DNA of 64,000 bases from Gammaproteobacteria bacterium (GTDB taxonomy: Bacteria > Pseudomonadota > Gammaproteobacteria > Ga0077536): positions 1 through 64,000 of the forward strand of contig JACPPA010000013.1 of NCBI GenBank assembly GCA_016191285.1, in the 5' to 3' direction. The translations under genes and the position numbers were made by a program. Of this stretch, positions 1-8,689 are shown piece after piece; the first letter of the stretch is position 1; each line of letters opens with the position of its first letter. A model generated the notes under the pieces. The model did no database searches, was not told the DNA's origin, and worked only from the letters and a program-made list of their open reading frames with translations.

Positions 1-138
1 CAAAATCCGAGTGTTGCAGCGTCGCGCTTACGGACTGCGTGACGAAGAGTACCTTCGATTGAAGATCCTTACCTGCATGCTGCCTAAGCTTTGAGCGATA
101 AATGATCAAGTTTTACCCACACTAAGTCCGGATGACCC
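1..138 (+). mobile_element. 3' end of an ISL3-family insertion sequence (partial)
   Basis: This is the end of a transposase gene followed by a terminal-repeat-like stretch, GGGTCATCCGGACTTAGTG when read inward on the complementary strand (about 120-138). ISL3 elements typically have ends of this GGNTCNTCCGG type and make 8-bp target duplications. The AT-rich stretch starting at 139 would be the target site. The rest of the element lies outside the window, so the other terminal repeat and the duplication cannot be checked. The family call rests on the transposase tail and this repeat only. Confidence 0.6.
2..94 (+). CDS. ISL3-family transposase, C-terminal end (partial)
   Basis: The frame opened at the window edge reads KIRVLQRRAYGLRDEEY, then LRLKILTCMLPKL and a stop. 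This matches the end typical of ISL3 (IS204/IS1001/IS1096/IS1165) DDE transposases, which finish with a K-x-K-V-L-K-R-x-A-Y-G-F-x-D-x-x-Y-x-x-L-K-I-L pattern. Only about 30 residues are visible, so whether the element is intact or active cannot be judged. It lies directly before the inferred terminal repeat. Confidence 0.65.
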   Translation, partial: KIRVLQRRAYGLRDEEYLRLKILTCMLPKL

Positions 139-261
139 TATAAATTTATCGTCGACGGCGAATGGTGCTGCGAAGCCGGCTGCGAGCACGAATATCGGGG
201 CTGCGTCAAATGCGTGCCGAACGAGTTCGGCACCATGAACCGCGTCTTGGAAGTTGATTGA
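139..261 (+). pseudogene. CBM48 glycogen-binding domain protein, C-terminal fragment cut by the IS
   Basis: Immediately after the IS end an open frame reads YKFIVDGEW, a Cys-rich loop with C-C-x-x-x-C and C-x-x-C, then NEFGTMNRVLEV and a stop. The K-F-x-V-D-G-x-W and N-x-F-G-T-x-N-x-V signatures are those of the carbohydrate-binding module 48/AMPK glycogen-binding fold, found alone or on glycogen enzymes. There is no start codon and the first half is absent, so the insertion has cut the gene. The upstream half should lie on the other side of the IS. A glucoamylase gene downstream supports a glycogen or alpha-glucan context. Confidence 0.6.
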
Positions 262-336
262 GCACGCGACGCGTGGCAACGAGGGTCGTCCCCCGGGCGG
301 GCTGATAGAAACCATTGAGGTCGAACACGCGCCACC

Positions 337-741
337 GTGACTACTGTGACAGGTTCCGTCGAAGACACCATCGTTACTTTCGTGCATTGGCTGAAGCTCG
401 GCGTGGAGATCCTGGGGGCCGGGCTGGTAGCACTTGGCGTCTGCGTCGCGATGACTCATCTCATCCGCACTGCGCTCGCGCGGAAGCCCGCTGAGTTCAC
501 CGCCAGCCGACTGATCCTCGCGCGGTATCTTGCGCTCGCCTTGGAATTCGAACTCGGCGCGGACATTCTCGGCACGGCGATCTCGCCAAGTTGGGATCAG
601 ATCGGCAAGCTCGGCGCTATCGCGGTGATCCGCACGGGGCTTAATTTCTTCCTTTCGATGGAACTGAAAGGAGAGCAGATCCTTGCCAGGAGCGATGCGG
701 CGACCGGGTCAACCGCCAATGACGGTAGCCTGCATGCATAA
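337..741 (+). CDS. DUF1622 family membrane protein
   Basis: This 134-residue protein starts at GTG. It has a hydrophobic segment at about residues 20-42 and further apolar stretches around 50-70 and 90-110. The core FELGADILGTAISPSW followed by a GAIAVIRTGLNFFL helix is the hallmark of DUF1622, a small inner-membrane family of unknown function, and the length fits the family. No strong ribosome site precedes the GTG, so the start is uncertain. It stands between the IS-disrupted CBM48 gene and the glucoamylase gene, and no functional link to either is visible. Confidence 0.75.
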   Translation: MTTVTGSVEDTIVTFVHWLKLGVEILGAGLVALGVCVAMTHLIRTALARKPAEFTASRLILARYLALALEFELGADILGTAISPSWDQIGKLGAIAVIRTGLNFFLSMELKGEQILARSDAATGSTANDGSLHA

Positions 742-957
742 CACCGCGTCCAGCGAAAAACTAATAACGGGCTTGGCGTCGCTAGTCCCGGTTGAAGGGA
801 TGGTACGTCGGCTCGCCACTGCTCGGAAAAGGCTGGCCGGAGCGCGCGCCGATACGCCCGCGCGACGGTCCTTCGTGATGCCAATGCCATTTGATGCCAT
901 GACTTTGTATTCCATGCGTCGTAGGCGAATCCAGTAGACATTGAATTGTCTTGACCG

Positions 958-3327
958 ATGAAAAATAACGCCATCGCCTTTGGTGCGCCAGGGATTGAAC
1001 CGCGGTGGACATCCAGCGCCAAAGATGGCATCGGCACTGCCTATCACAGCAGTTCCCGCGTGTGGTTCACGCTCAGCCACGGCATTATCAACGAGATTTA
1101 TTTTCCCTATGTGGATTCGCCTAACACCCGCGACCTGCAGTTTCTCATCACTGACGGCGAATCGTTCTGCCACGAGGAACGGCGCGACCTGCTCCACCAG
1201 ACTGAATATCCGGCGCCGAACGCTTTGTTTTATCGACTCACTAACGGCGATCGCGGCGGCCGTTATCGCCTCGTCAAAGAAATCTTGGTGGACCCGCATT
1301 CGTCGGTCTTGCTGATGCGGACGCGACTGGAGATCCTGGACGCGAAGCTGCGCGGCAAACTGCGCCTTTACGCGCTGCTCGCCCCTCATTTGAAGGGGAC
1401 CGGTAAACACAACTCAGCGTATTGGTGTGGGTTGAATGGGCGCAAGCTCTTCGATGTGAGGCGGGAGGACATTGATATGTCGTTCGGTTGCACGCCGGAT
1501 TTCACACGGCGCTCCGTCGGCTATGTCGGTTCGAGCGATGGCTGGCAGGACTTGATGAGCAACTTCAAAATGGATTGGGAATTTGAACAGGCCGAGAACG
1601 GCAACATCGCTCTACTCGGGGAGATTGATTTAGCGGATGGAATGGAGTTCACGCTCGGCGTCGCCTTTGGGCATACGCCGCACAGCGCATCGGCCCACCT
1701 CCTGCAGGCGTTCGCCACTCCGTTCGCGGATCTGCGCGAGAAATATGTCAGCCAATGGCAGCGCACGCGTGCCAAAGTCGATTTGAGCGCGCACACCACA
1801 GACGGTGGGGCGATCCTTCGCGTGAGCCAATCCGTGCTGCTGGCGCATGAAGACAAGACGTTCCAGGGCGCATTCGTCGCCTCGCTAAGCATTCCGTGGG
1901 GTGAGACGAAGGACGACCGCGATCGCGGCGGATATCATCTGGTGTGGACGCGCGACATGGTGCAAACCGCCACGGCATTGTTGGCCTGCGGGCATACGGA
2001 GTCGCCATTGCGCGCGTTAATCTGGTTGGCGTGTATCCAGGCAGCCGATGGGAGCTTGCCGCAAAACAGTTCAATTAGCGGCAAGGCTTACTGGCAAGGA
2101 ATCCAATTGGATGAAGTGGCAGTGCCGATCCTGCTCGCGTGGCGCCTGCAGCGCGAGGACGCGCTCCGGCAATTCGATCCCTTTACGCTGGCCGCGCGCG
2201 CCGCGCGTTATCTGATCCTGCACGGGCCGGTGACGCTCCAGGAACGTTGGGAGGAGAATGCTGGCTACTCGCCTTCCACGCTGGCGACAATCATCGCGAG
2301 CGTAGTGTGCGCAGCGGAATTTGCGCGCGGCAAAAAAGACGAATTCGCCGGCTTCTTACTCGATTATGCGGATTGGCTGGCGGCGCACCTAGAAGACTGG
2401 ACAGTCACAAATTGTGGCGAATTGGTCAAGGAGAAACCACGGCACTACATTCGCGTCACGCCCGCCGATCCGAAACAAGGGATAGCTGCACCGAATCCGG
2501 ATCACGCAGCAATATTTCTGGCCAATGGCGGCGGTAAGCATCCGGCGCGCAACATCGTCAGCGGCGATTTTCTCCAGCTCGTGAGGCTGGGAGTACGGGC
2601 TGCGGACGACCAGTTAGTGGTCGATTCCCTTGCGGTGATAGACCGGGTGCTCAAACGCGATCTGCCGCAAGGGCCGTGTTGGCGACGCTACAATCACGAT
2701 GGCTATGGACAGAAGGCCGACGGCAGCGCGTTCGACGGTACGGGTGAAGGCCGAAGCTGGCCGATTCTGGCGGGTGAGCGCGGTCATTATGAGTTGGCCG
2801 TCGGACGTAATCCGCTGCCGTTCATCGAGGGAATGGAGAAGTTTGCCAACGGGAGCGGAATGCTACCGGAGCAGCTGTGGGACGCCGACGATTTACCGGA
2901 AGGAAAAATGACACGCGGTGGGCCGACCGGTGCGGCCATGCCGCTGTGTTGGGCGCACGCCGAGTATGTGACGCTGGTCCGCAGTGGGAAAGATGGAGTG
3001 TGTTTTGACCGTATCGAGCCGGTCTATCAACGTTACGCCAAGGCCGCGACCGGCAGCAAGATTGAAATGTGGACGCTGGCTCATCAACCGCAGCACATCG
3101 CACTAGGTAAAACGCTGCGGATCATCACCGACAAAGAGGCGACGATCCATTGGAGCTCTGATGGATGGGCGGCGGTAAACGACTTGAAAACGCATGATGC
3201 GGGATGCGATTGCTGGTTCGGCGATTTGCCATCGGCCCAACTCCACGCCGGCGCGCGCATCGTCTTCACAATTCGGTGGGAAGCGGGATGGGAAGGTAAA
3301 GATTTTCAGGTGCAGATTGATGCGTAG
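958..3327 (+). CDS. Glycoside hydrolase family 15, glucoamylase-like
   Basis: This 789-residue protein has the two-part layout of prokaryotic glucoamylases. An N-terminal beta-sandwich (about 1-270, beginning near WTSSAKDGIGTAYH) is followed by an (alpha/alpha)6 barrel from about 290. The barrel shows the HLVWTRDMVQ substrate-loop motif. The two catalytic glutamates are probably in WEENAGYSP (E432/E433, general acid) and in MLPEQLWD (E638, general base). Members release glucose from the non-reducing ends of alpha-1,4-glucans, or act on trehalose or dextran. No signal peptide is visible, so a cytoplasmic role in storage-glucan breakdown is likely. The substrate is inferred. The ATG has no clear ribosome site. 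Confidence 0.88.
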   Translation: MKNNAIAFGAPGIEPRWTSSAKDGIGTAYHSSSRVWFTLSHGIINEIYFPYVDSPNTRDLQFLITDGESFCHEERRDLLHQTEYPAPNALFYRLTNGDRGGRYRLVKEILVDPHSSVLLMRTRLEILDAKLRGKLRLYALLAPHLKGTGKHNSAYWCGLNGRKLFDVRREDIDMSFGCTPDFTRRSVGYVGSSDGWQDLMSNFKMDWEFEQAENGNIALLGEIDLADGMEFTLGVAFGHTPHSASAHLLQAFATPFADLREKYVSQWQRTRAKVDLSAHTTDGGAILRVSQSVLLAHEDKTFQGAFVASLSIPWGETKDDRDRGGYHLVWTRDMVQTATALLACGHTESPLRALIWLACIQAADGSLPQNSSISGKAYWQGIQLDEVAVPILLAWRLQREDALRQFDPFTLAARAARYLILHGPVTLQERWEENAGYSPSTLATIIASVVCAAEFARGKKDEFAGFLLDYADWLAAHLEDWTVTNCGELVKEKPRHYIRVTPADPKQGIAAPNPDHAAIFLANGGGKHPARNIVSGDFLQLVRLGVRAADDQLVVDSLAVIDRVLKRDLPQGPCWRRYNHDGYGQKADGSAFDGTGEGRSWPILAGERGHYELAVGRNPLPFIEGMEKFANGSGMLPEQLWDADDLPEGKMTRGGPTGAAMPLCWAHAEYVTLVRSGKDGVCFDRIEPVYQRYAKAATGSKIEMWTLAHQPQHIALGKTLRIITDKEATIHWSSDGWAAVNDLKTHDAGCDCWFGDLPSAQLHAGARIVFTIRWEAGWEGKDFQVQIDA

Positions 3328-3726
3328 CGATCAAGCGTGCACAGACAGACGAATAGTGAATGGGCACGGTGCTTTCTTGCCCCAACGTAGTGCATCGGAG
3401 CGTTTTGGATTTGTTCATGCAGTAACTCTGCGAAACGGTCGGAGCAGGCGCGATCACGAACAACGCTTGCGAAAATACGTGCACGAATGTAAGGCACTCG
3501 GACTCACAATGTGTAGCTTGATTTGTGGCGCCCGGACGTGTTACTAACTCGTCGTATAACGAATACGGACTTCGCCGCGATATCGAGATAGACGTAGTGA
3601 AAGAGTTCGGATTAATTAACATCAAGTAGCGGACATGGCTTGGTAGCGGAGCGCGTCGACAGCTCATTATTGAGGTGAAGGCGAATATTTTTTGACAACG
3701 TAAATACATCGAGAAGGAAAATTGAA
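3328..3726. other. Intergenic region, no gene recognised
   Basis: There are short open frames in several directions, but none has a convincing start, ribosome site or recognisable motif. The right part is AT-richer and holds an FNR-like palindrome (listed separately) and a purine-rich ribosome site (AGAAGGA) ahead of the gene at 3727. Confidence 0.5.
3612..3625. promoter_or_regulatory. Possible FNR-type box (one mismatch)
   Basis: TTAATTAACATCAA matches the FNR consensus TTGAT-N4-ATCAA at nine of ten positions. Its centre is about 108 bp before the start of the secreted protein at 3727, whose paralogue at 9262 has a clear symmetric box 78 bp upstream. The greater distance and the mismatch make this weaker than the other boxes in the island. 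Confidence 0.35.
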
Positions 3727-4095
3727 ATGAAGGAATCTGCAAAAGTACTCGTTCTAAGTAGCGTTTTGGCAATCGGCACACTGATATCGCCAATCTCATA
3801 TAGCGATATGGACGGACATGACCTAGTCGCAAACGCCGTGGCAAACGCAAAGACGAAAGCCGATCATGAGGCGCTTGCCAGTAATTTTGAAAACGAAGCC
3901 GCGGTGACGAAGGCGAAAATAATGGAACACCGCAAAATGTCGCAATCCTACCGGGCCCTTGGACCGAGCAAAGGACCCGCGGCAGGCTTTGTGGGCCATT
4001 GCGATAACTTGATCGCAAAGGAGGAAGAGGTCGCGAAGGACCTTGGTGAACTTGCGAAATTGCACCGGCAATTAGCGGCGGAGGCTGCGAAGTAA
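3727..4095 (+). CDS. Small secreted helical protein (paralogue of the one at 9262)
   Basis: This 122-residue protein has a signal peptide (about 1-26, ending near SPISYS). The mature part is charged and predicted helical, DHEALASNFENEA..., with an EHRKMSQSY motif and then a G-F-x-x-H-C-D motif holding the only cysteine. It aligns with the 109-residue protein at 9262 over its length: D-H-x-x-x-A, E-A-x-x-x-K-x-K-I-x-E-H-R-x-M, HCDxLI, and an L-x-x-L-H terminal helix. Such proteins are probably periplasmic helical hairpins. Function is unknown, but a stress or low-oxygen role is suggested by the neighbouring FNR/FixLJ genes. A purine-rich ribosome site precedes the ATG. Confidence 0.7.
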   Translation: MKESAKVLVLSSVLAIGTLISPISYSDMDGHDLVANAVANAKTKADHEALASNFENEAAVTKAKIMEHRKMSQSYRALGPSKGPAAGFVGHCDNLIAKEEEVAKDLGELAKLHRQLAAEAAK

Positions 4096-4138
4096 GGGGT
4101 CGAACTGAATGGCGCTTAACTTAAGTGCGGTTTACGCC

Positions 4139-4236
4139 GTCACCCCGTGCACCGACACGGGGGTCCAGTCAAAAATGAATCCATCATTTGACTGGATTCC
4201 TCCCGGCGAAAGCCGGGATTTCGCCGGCATGACGAC
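4139..4236. repeat. REP-like palindromes (TGGATTCC...GCCGGCATGACG type)
   Basis: Two adjacent hairpins occur here: GGGGTCCAGTCAAA paired with TTTGACTGGATTCC, then CCCGGC-GAAA-GCCGGG followed by a GGCATGACG tail. The same family recurs near 18.0-18.3 kb, 30.3-30.4 kb and 41.1 kb. The intergenic space 4096-4394 holds nothing else recognisable. Confidence 0.7.
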
Positions 4237-4406
4237 GGGCCAAGATTGCGCATCTTTCCCGGCATTTCAGCTTAAGTAAGCGCCATTCGCATCAGACGGC
4301 TGGTTTCCAGCGCGGATTAGGGTTTACGTTCCACGGACTCGATGACTTAAATGGCGATTGATTTTGGCGGATCACTCACCGTAAGCGGCATCACATGGAG
4401 GACAAA

Positions 4407-4824
4407 ATGGCGACATCGGATCAGCGCATCAAGGCAAACGGCTCGGCTATCGCAACGGTTTTCAATCCGGCCCAAGAGACCCGCGGCCGTTTCGTCCTCG
4501 ACAACGACGGAATAATCGCCGGTTGCGACGCCGGCTGTGAACAGTTGTTTGCCGCTCCAGAGAGGGAACTAGTCGGCTGGCATATATCCAAGCTTCGTAC
4601 CTAAGCTGGCCGCGACGCGCGCCACAGACGACTGGCTCAACCCAACCGCCCTCTTCCTCAGTCACTGCGATATCCCGTTCCGCACGCGACGGGTAGATGG
4701 CATGCCATTGATGAGCGCGCCGTACTTTCGTCGATTCATGCCGGGCAACCTGCCACGCATCACCGTACTCGTACGCAGACTTGACTTGCCGCGGTCTGGG
4801 AAAGCTGAATGGTGCCTGGAATGA
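4407..4824 (+). pseudogene. Small PAS-domain protein, frameshifted
   Basis: The reading frame begins at ATG 4407, five bases after a GGAGG ribosome site (an ATG at 4395 is also in frame), and encodes a PAS-like N-terminus with FVLDNDGIIAGCD and LVGWHISKL. It stops at 4602-4604 after KLRT. In the next frame the protein continues at once as PKLAATRATDDWLNPTA, then ALFLSHCDIPFRTRRVDG..., to a stop at 4822-4824. Removing one base near 4595 gives a continuous protein of about 138 residues with K-L-V-P-K-L at the joint. This is a single-base frameshift, real or an assembly error. The gene precedes fnr and may have served as a redox or oxygen PAS sensor. Confidence 0.65.
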
Positions 4825-4993
4825 AGCGGTGAAACCCCAACCTGCGGCAGCACCGATGGCCTGCGTTCCAGAATGCGCCATCCGTATTTTCCGATCTCGT
4901 TCTACGCGTATCCGCGGATATTCTACGGCCCTGCTGCACTGGACAATCCCTCTCGACACAACAGCCACAAATTTCACACGCGAGGGATCGATT

Positions 4994-5740
4994 ATGCATA
5001 ACGTCATTTTATTTCCGCCGATCGCCGCCAACTGCTCTAACTGCCGCTGGTCGGGGTTCTGCTTCGCACAGAATCTAGATTCGGTCGCACTCGCTGAATT
5101 CTCGCGGCAGGTGATTCATAGCGGTCCGATTAGACGCGGTAATACGCTTTTCCGACAGGGCGATAAACTCAAATCCCTCTATGTGATCCGAGCCGGATCG
5201 GTGAGGACCTATCTCGACAGCGAAGACGGGTGCGAGCAATCGGTCGCATTCCTATACCCAGGTGACCTGCTCGGCTTCGACGCGGTTGCGGAAAACCGCC
5301 ATCCGACCACGGCGGTTGCCCTTGAGACGACCGCATACTGCGCGATTCCCTATGACCGTGTGGTCGCGCTCGCCGGCAAGTTCCCGGGCTTGTGGCACGG
5401 AGTGATACGCACAGCCGCCGCCCAAGTGACGGCGGGCCAAAATCACGTGCTGCTGGTGGGACAGAAATCCGCACCGGCACGGTTGGCGAAGTTCCTGCTG
5501 TGTCTGTCTGAAGGATTCGTGACGCGCGGCTGTTCCAGGACTGAATTCAACCTAAGCATGTCGCGCCAGGAGATCGCGAATTACCTGGCCGTGGCGGTCG
5601 AAACCATTAGCCGGCTGTTCAGCGATCTGCAGCGCCGTGGCGTAATTGCCGTTGACCGCCGGTTTGTGCAGATACTGTCGCTGCCGGCCTTGCAGGAACT
5701 CGCCTGCGACAGCGCGCAACTCAGAACCCGCACTGCTTGA
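4994..5740 (+). CDS. fnr: FNR-type oxygen-sensing transcription regulator
   Basis: A 248-residue protein is read from ATG 4994, preceded by a weak GAGGG ribosome site. An open extension upstream lacks family similarity. C14, C17, C23 and C116 have the same spacing as the [4Fe-4S] ligands C20, C23, C29 and C122 of E. coli FNR. A cyclic-nucleotide-like beta-roll (about 35-130) and dimer helix (about 135-165) precede the helix-turn-helix, whose recognition helix contains VETISR (202-207). That helix is identical to the E. coli FNR residues that read TTGAT. FNR dimers bind DNA only without oxygen. Matching boxes lie at 9177, 9927, 14955, 15086 and 16216, so this is probably the local regulator. 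Its stop overlaps the start of the pseudo-receiver gene. Confidence 0.92.
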   Translation: MHNVILFPPIAANCSNCRWSGFCFAQNLDSVALAEFSRQVIHSGPIRRGNTLFRQGDKLKSLYVIRAGSVRTYLDSEDGCEQSVAFLYPGDLLGFDAVAENRHPTTAVALETTAYCAIPYDRVVALAGKFPGLWHGVIRTAAAQVTAGQNHVLLVGQKSAPARLAKFLLCLSEGFVTRGCSRTEFNLSMSRQEIANYLAVAVETISRLFSDLQRRGVIAVDRRFVQILSLPALQELACDSAQLRTRTA

Positions 5741-6162
5741 TTCTGAACCATCGCCCAAAGGTCAGTGTTGTGGGAGAGTCGCGCGCAACGATCGTAATTG
5801 TGAACGGCGACGAGGCAGAGTGCGCTCGCCTTGCCGGCATCGCAGATGCGGCCGGCTATCGCGTTATAGTGGTGACCGCGCGCGAGGCGTTGCAACGCCT
5901 CGCGCCACCGCCGCGTACGGTGCTCGTGATCGACAGCGATATCGACGAGAAAGCGGACTATAGCCTCGGTCTCATCGATGCGCTGCATGAGCGCGGTGTC
6001 TATCTCCCGACCCTGGTCACGATCCCGCCGTTTGGCATCACCGACGCCGTCAACGCGATCCGCCGCAACGCCACCGACATCCTCGAGCAGCCGCTCGCGT
6101 CGAGCCGTTTCCTACATTCGATCGATGCCGCGTTGCAGAAGAAACACCGTCCGGCAGTGTAG
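5737..6162 (+). CDS. Pseudo-receiver (FixJ-like REC domain without the lysine)
   Basis: A 141-residue protein is read from TTG 5737, which overlaps the fnr stop codon; GTG 5770 is an alternative start. It has receiver-domain order: an acidic start VNGDE (22-26), strand LVIDSDID with D66 at the phosphoacceptor place, and DAVNAIRRNATDILEQPL, which mirrors the FixJ helix alpha-4/beta-5 stretch. The otherwise invariant Lys of the K-P motif is Gln118, and the acidic pocket is reduced to one Asp-Glu pair. Normal phosphorylation is therefore doubtful. It is coupled to fnr and converges with fixJ, and may modulate either. This role is inference. Confidence 0.6.
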   Translation: MILNHRPKVSVVGESRATIVIVNGDEAECARLAGIADAAGYRVIVVTAREALQRLAPPPRTVLVIDSDIDEKADYSLGLIDALHERGVYLPTLVTIPPFGITDAVNAIRRNATDILEQPLASSRFLHSIDAALQKKHRPAV

Positions 6163-6325
6163 TGCAAGTGGTCGAGGAAGCTGTCGGTGCGCGCAGCAGT
6201 CACTGGAGACCGACAGCGCGGCATTTTCGGGCTTTTCGGCATGCGAGAACGCACGCCATCGTCGCGCTTCCTCAGGATGGATAACCAATGCCGATCGGTT
6301 CGACTTGATCCTCACTAGCTGTTTG

Positions 6326-6985
6326 CTAACAGTCGCCTATGACTTTGGCCTTCAGCTCCAGGCGCAACATCTGCTGGGCCAGTTGCGCCACGCCACGTGC
6401 CTTCATCTTTTCGAGGATATGCGCGCGATGGACTTCCACCGTTCGCTCGCTGAGGTTGAGATCGATGGCCAACACTTTGTTGGCCGCGCCGGATGCGAGC
6501 CGCTGTGCGATCTCGCGTTCGCGTACGGTTAGCGTTTCGTAACGTTGGCGTAATTCAGCCACCTCGTGCAGCAGCTTGCGTTGACTAGCGTCGATCGCCA
6601 GCGCGCGGTTCACCCGGCGGATCAACTCGTCGTCGTTGAAAGGTTTCTGCAGAAATTCCACCGCACCAGCACGCATGGCTTCCACCGCCATCGGGACATC
6701 GCCGTGACCGGTGATGAAAATCACCGGCAGACGCCAATCGCGCCGTTTCAGCTCCCGTTGCAGGTCAAGCCCACTCATGCGCGGCATGCGGACGTCTAAC
6801 ACCAAGCAGCCGATTTGTGCCGGGTCATAGTCATCGAGGAAGCTGCGCGCATCTTTAAAGGTCTGTGCAGGTAGACCCACCGAGCGCATCAAGAGCGCAA
6901 CGCTATCACGCACCGCTTCGTCGTCGTCGACAACAAACACCGTGCCGGACGGAATCTGTTCACTTTCTTCATTGTCGGGGTGCAT
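6326..6985 (-). CDS. fixJ: FixJ-family response regulator
   Basis: This 219-residue protein is an N-terminal receiver followed by a LuxR/GerE helix-turn-helix. The receiver (about 15-130) has the acidic triad D20-D22, phosphoacceptor D64 in LVLDVRMP, the threonine in FITGHGDVPMAVEAM and the K-P lysine in LQKPF. The C-terminal LTVREREIAQRLASGAANK and SERTVEVHRAHILEKM are the FixJ DNA-binding signature. It follows fixL with a 9-bp gap and forms an oxygen-responsive pair with it. In rhizobia phosphorylated FixJ activates fixK and nif/fix genes; here the likely targets are in the surrounding low-oxygen island. No FixK-like gene other than fnr is visible. Confidence 0.9.
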   Translation of the reverse strand: MHPDNEESEQIPSGTVFVVDDDEAVRDSVALLMRSVGLPAQTFKDARSFLDDYDPAQIGCLVLDVRMPRMSGLDLQRELKRRDWRLPVIFITGHGDVPMAVEAMRAGAVEFLQKPFNDDELIRRVNRALAIDASQRKLLHEVAELRQRYETLTVREREIAQRLASGAANKVLAIDLNLSERTVEVHRAHILEKMKARGVAQLAQQMLRLELKAKVIGDC

Positions 6986-6994
6986 CGCGGCTCC

Positions 6995-8521
6995 CTACTC
7001 ACTAACGATCGGCAACTGGATCACAAATTCGGCACCGCCCGTGCTGGCCAGTCGGCAGCTGAGGTTTCCGTCCATTGCGGATACGATGGATTTACAGATC
7101 GACAATCCGACTCCCATGCCGCGCGGTTTGGTGGTAAAGAAGGGCTCGAACAGACGCTCTTCCACCTCGGGTGTCAAGCCTGGGCCCGTGTCAGACACGA
7201 CGATCTCTACATAGCCGTCTACCTGAACAGAAGTCGTGACCGTCACTGACTCACCCTGTGCACCGTCCTTCATCGCCTCCAGGGCATTGCGGATAAGATT
7301 TAACACAACTTGCTGAAACTGCACGCCGTCGCCGAAAACTTTCGGTAACGTCGGATCGAGCTCCAGTAGCAGCTCGTGTTCGCTAAAGCGCAGCTCGAAC
7401 TCGATCAACCGCGATACCTCTTGGATCAGCGCATTACAGTCTAATTTGACACGTTCGGTCTCACGTCTGCGCGTGAGCTTGCGGAGGCCGTGTATTACCT
7501 GTCCGGCGCGGACGGCCTGAGCGCTGATCTTCTCTAAAGTCCCAGCTACTTCCATCGGATCGGCGCGGCCACTCTGCAGAAAACGCTTTACAGCGTTGGC
7601 ATAGTTGGCGATGGCCGTGAGCGGTTGGTTCACTTCATGCGCAATGCCGCTGACCATCTCGCCCAGGGTGCCAATCCGACTCACGTGCGCCAATTGCGCG
7701 CGGAGTTCTTCTGCTTCGTGCTCCGCGGCGAACAGCGCGCTGCGATCGATGATCTGACTCACCATCAACCGAGGTTGGCTGTCGGTATTGCACACGGCAC
7801 CGGCGTAGATCATCGCGTGGATCTCCTGCGCGTCTCGCGAGTGGAAGCGGACATCGCGTCTAAAGCTCTCACCGGTGTGATAGAGCTTGTGGATATCCGA
7901 AAGTAACGATTTGCGATCATCTTCCGCCACCAACGTCCGGACCAGGTCTTCCTGCGACTGGCCGGCTAGCGCCTCGATGGAATAGCCGAGCAGTCTTTGG
8001 AAGGCGGGGTTAATGCGGACGAGGCGTCCATCAATGTCGGTAATGGCGATCGCCGTCGGAGTGCTTTCAAGGATCAACCGCAGCTCTTCGCTGTTCTTGC
8101 GCAGCGCGTCTTCCTGACGCTTACGTGCGGTGATGTCGCGAATGATACCGACAAATCCATGCTCGCTGCCGCTCTTGAACTCGCCGACCGACAACTCGAT
8201 CGGAAACATCGAGCCGTCGCGCCGCCGCGCAATGACTTCACGACCGATGCCGATGACGTGCGGCTGTGCGGTGCTCAGATAACGTTGCAGGTATTGATCG
8301 TGCTCGTCGTGATAGGGGTTCGGCATCAGCATTTTGACGTTGTGCCCCAGGATCTCCGCGGCAGTGTAGCCGAATAGACGCTCGGCGGCCGGGTTAAAGC
8401 TGGTGATACGACCCGCGCCATCGATCACGACCATCCCATCGACGGCGGCGTCCAACAGCGCGCTCAGGCGGTCATGGGACGGGTGTACGGGGGAAGTTTC
8501 TTTTAAGCGTGAATCTCGCAT
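6995..8521 (-). CDS. fixL: FixL-type heme-PAS oxygen-sensor histidine kinase
   Basis: The protein has 508 residues: PAS-1 (about 20-135), PAS-2 (145-265), HisKA with H295 in GIAHEVNQP, and HATPase with DTGPGL and PRGMGVGL boxes (about 390-505). PAS-1 carries the FixL heme pocket. H74 in DEHDQYLQRY corresponds to the proximal histidine of Bradyrhizobium FixL (H200), H88 to H214, and R94 in GIGREV to R220, the oxygen-state switch residue. This marks a direct oxygen sensor rather than a generic PAS kinase. No membrane segments are seen, so it is cytoplasmic. It is transcribed with fixJ. Confidence 0.92.
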   Translation of the reverse strand: MRDSRLKETSPVHPSHDRLSALLDAAVDGMVVIDGAGRITSFNPAAERLFGYTAAEILGHNVKMLMPNPYHDEHDQYLQRYLSTAQPHVIGIGREVIARRRDGSMFPIELSVGEFKSGSEHGFVGIIRDITARKRQEDALRKNSEELRLILESTPTAIAITDIDGRLVRINPAFQRLLGYSIEALAGQSQEDLVRTLVAEDDRKSLLSDIHKLYHTGESFRRDVRFHSRDAQEIHAMIYAGAVCNTDSQPRLMVSQIIDRSALFAAEHEAEELRAQLAHVSRIGTLGEMVSGIAHEVNQPLTAIANYANAVKRFLQSGRADPMEVAGTLEKISAQAVRAGQVIHGLRKLTRRRETERVKLDCNALIQEVSRLIEFELRFSEHELLLELDPTLPKVFGDGVQFQQVVLNLIRNALEAMKDGAQGESVTVTTSVQVDGYVEIVVSDTGPGLTPEVEERLFEPFFTTKPRGMGVGLSICKSIVSAMDGNLSCRLASTGGAEFVIQLPIVSE

Positions 8522-8689
8522 CTAGGCTGTTCGGCGAGCCCGTTCGGGGTAACGCCACTATGTGGGAATACTGCCGGACGGGGTGTGGAGAGTAAAGGAT
8601 CACGAGCATTACAACGAAACCAAGCGGACGAATTATTTCTCTTGAATTGTGGATAGGCAGGCCAATATCGCGAGGATTCGCCCTCGGAT

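Noticed and set aside
3540-3630. Frame ending RRDIEIDVVKEFGLINIK that might be a BON-like domain end
   Set aside because: Too short, no conserved BON glycine, and no upstream part in any frame.
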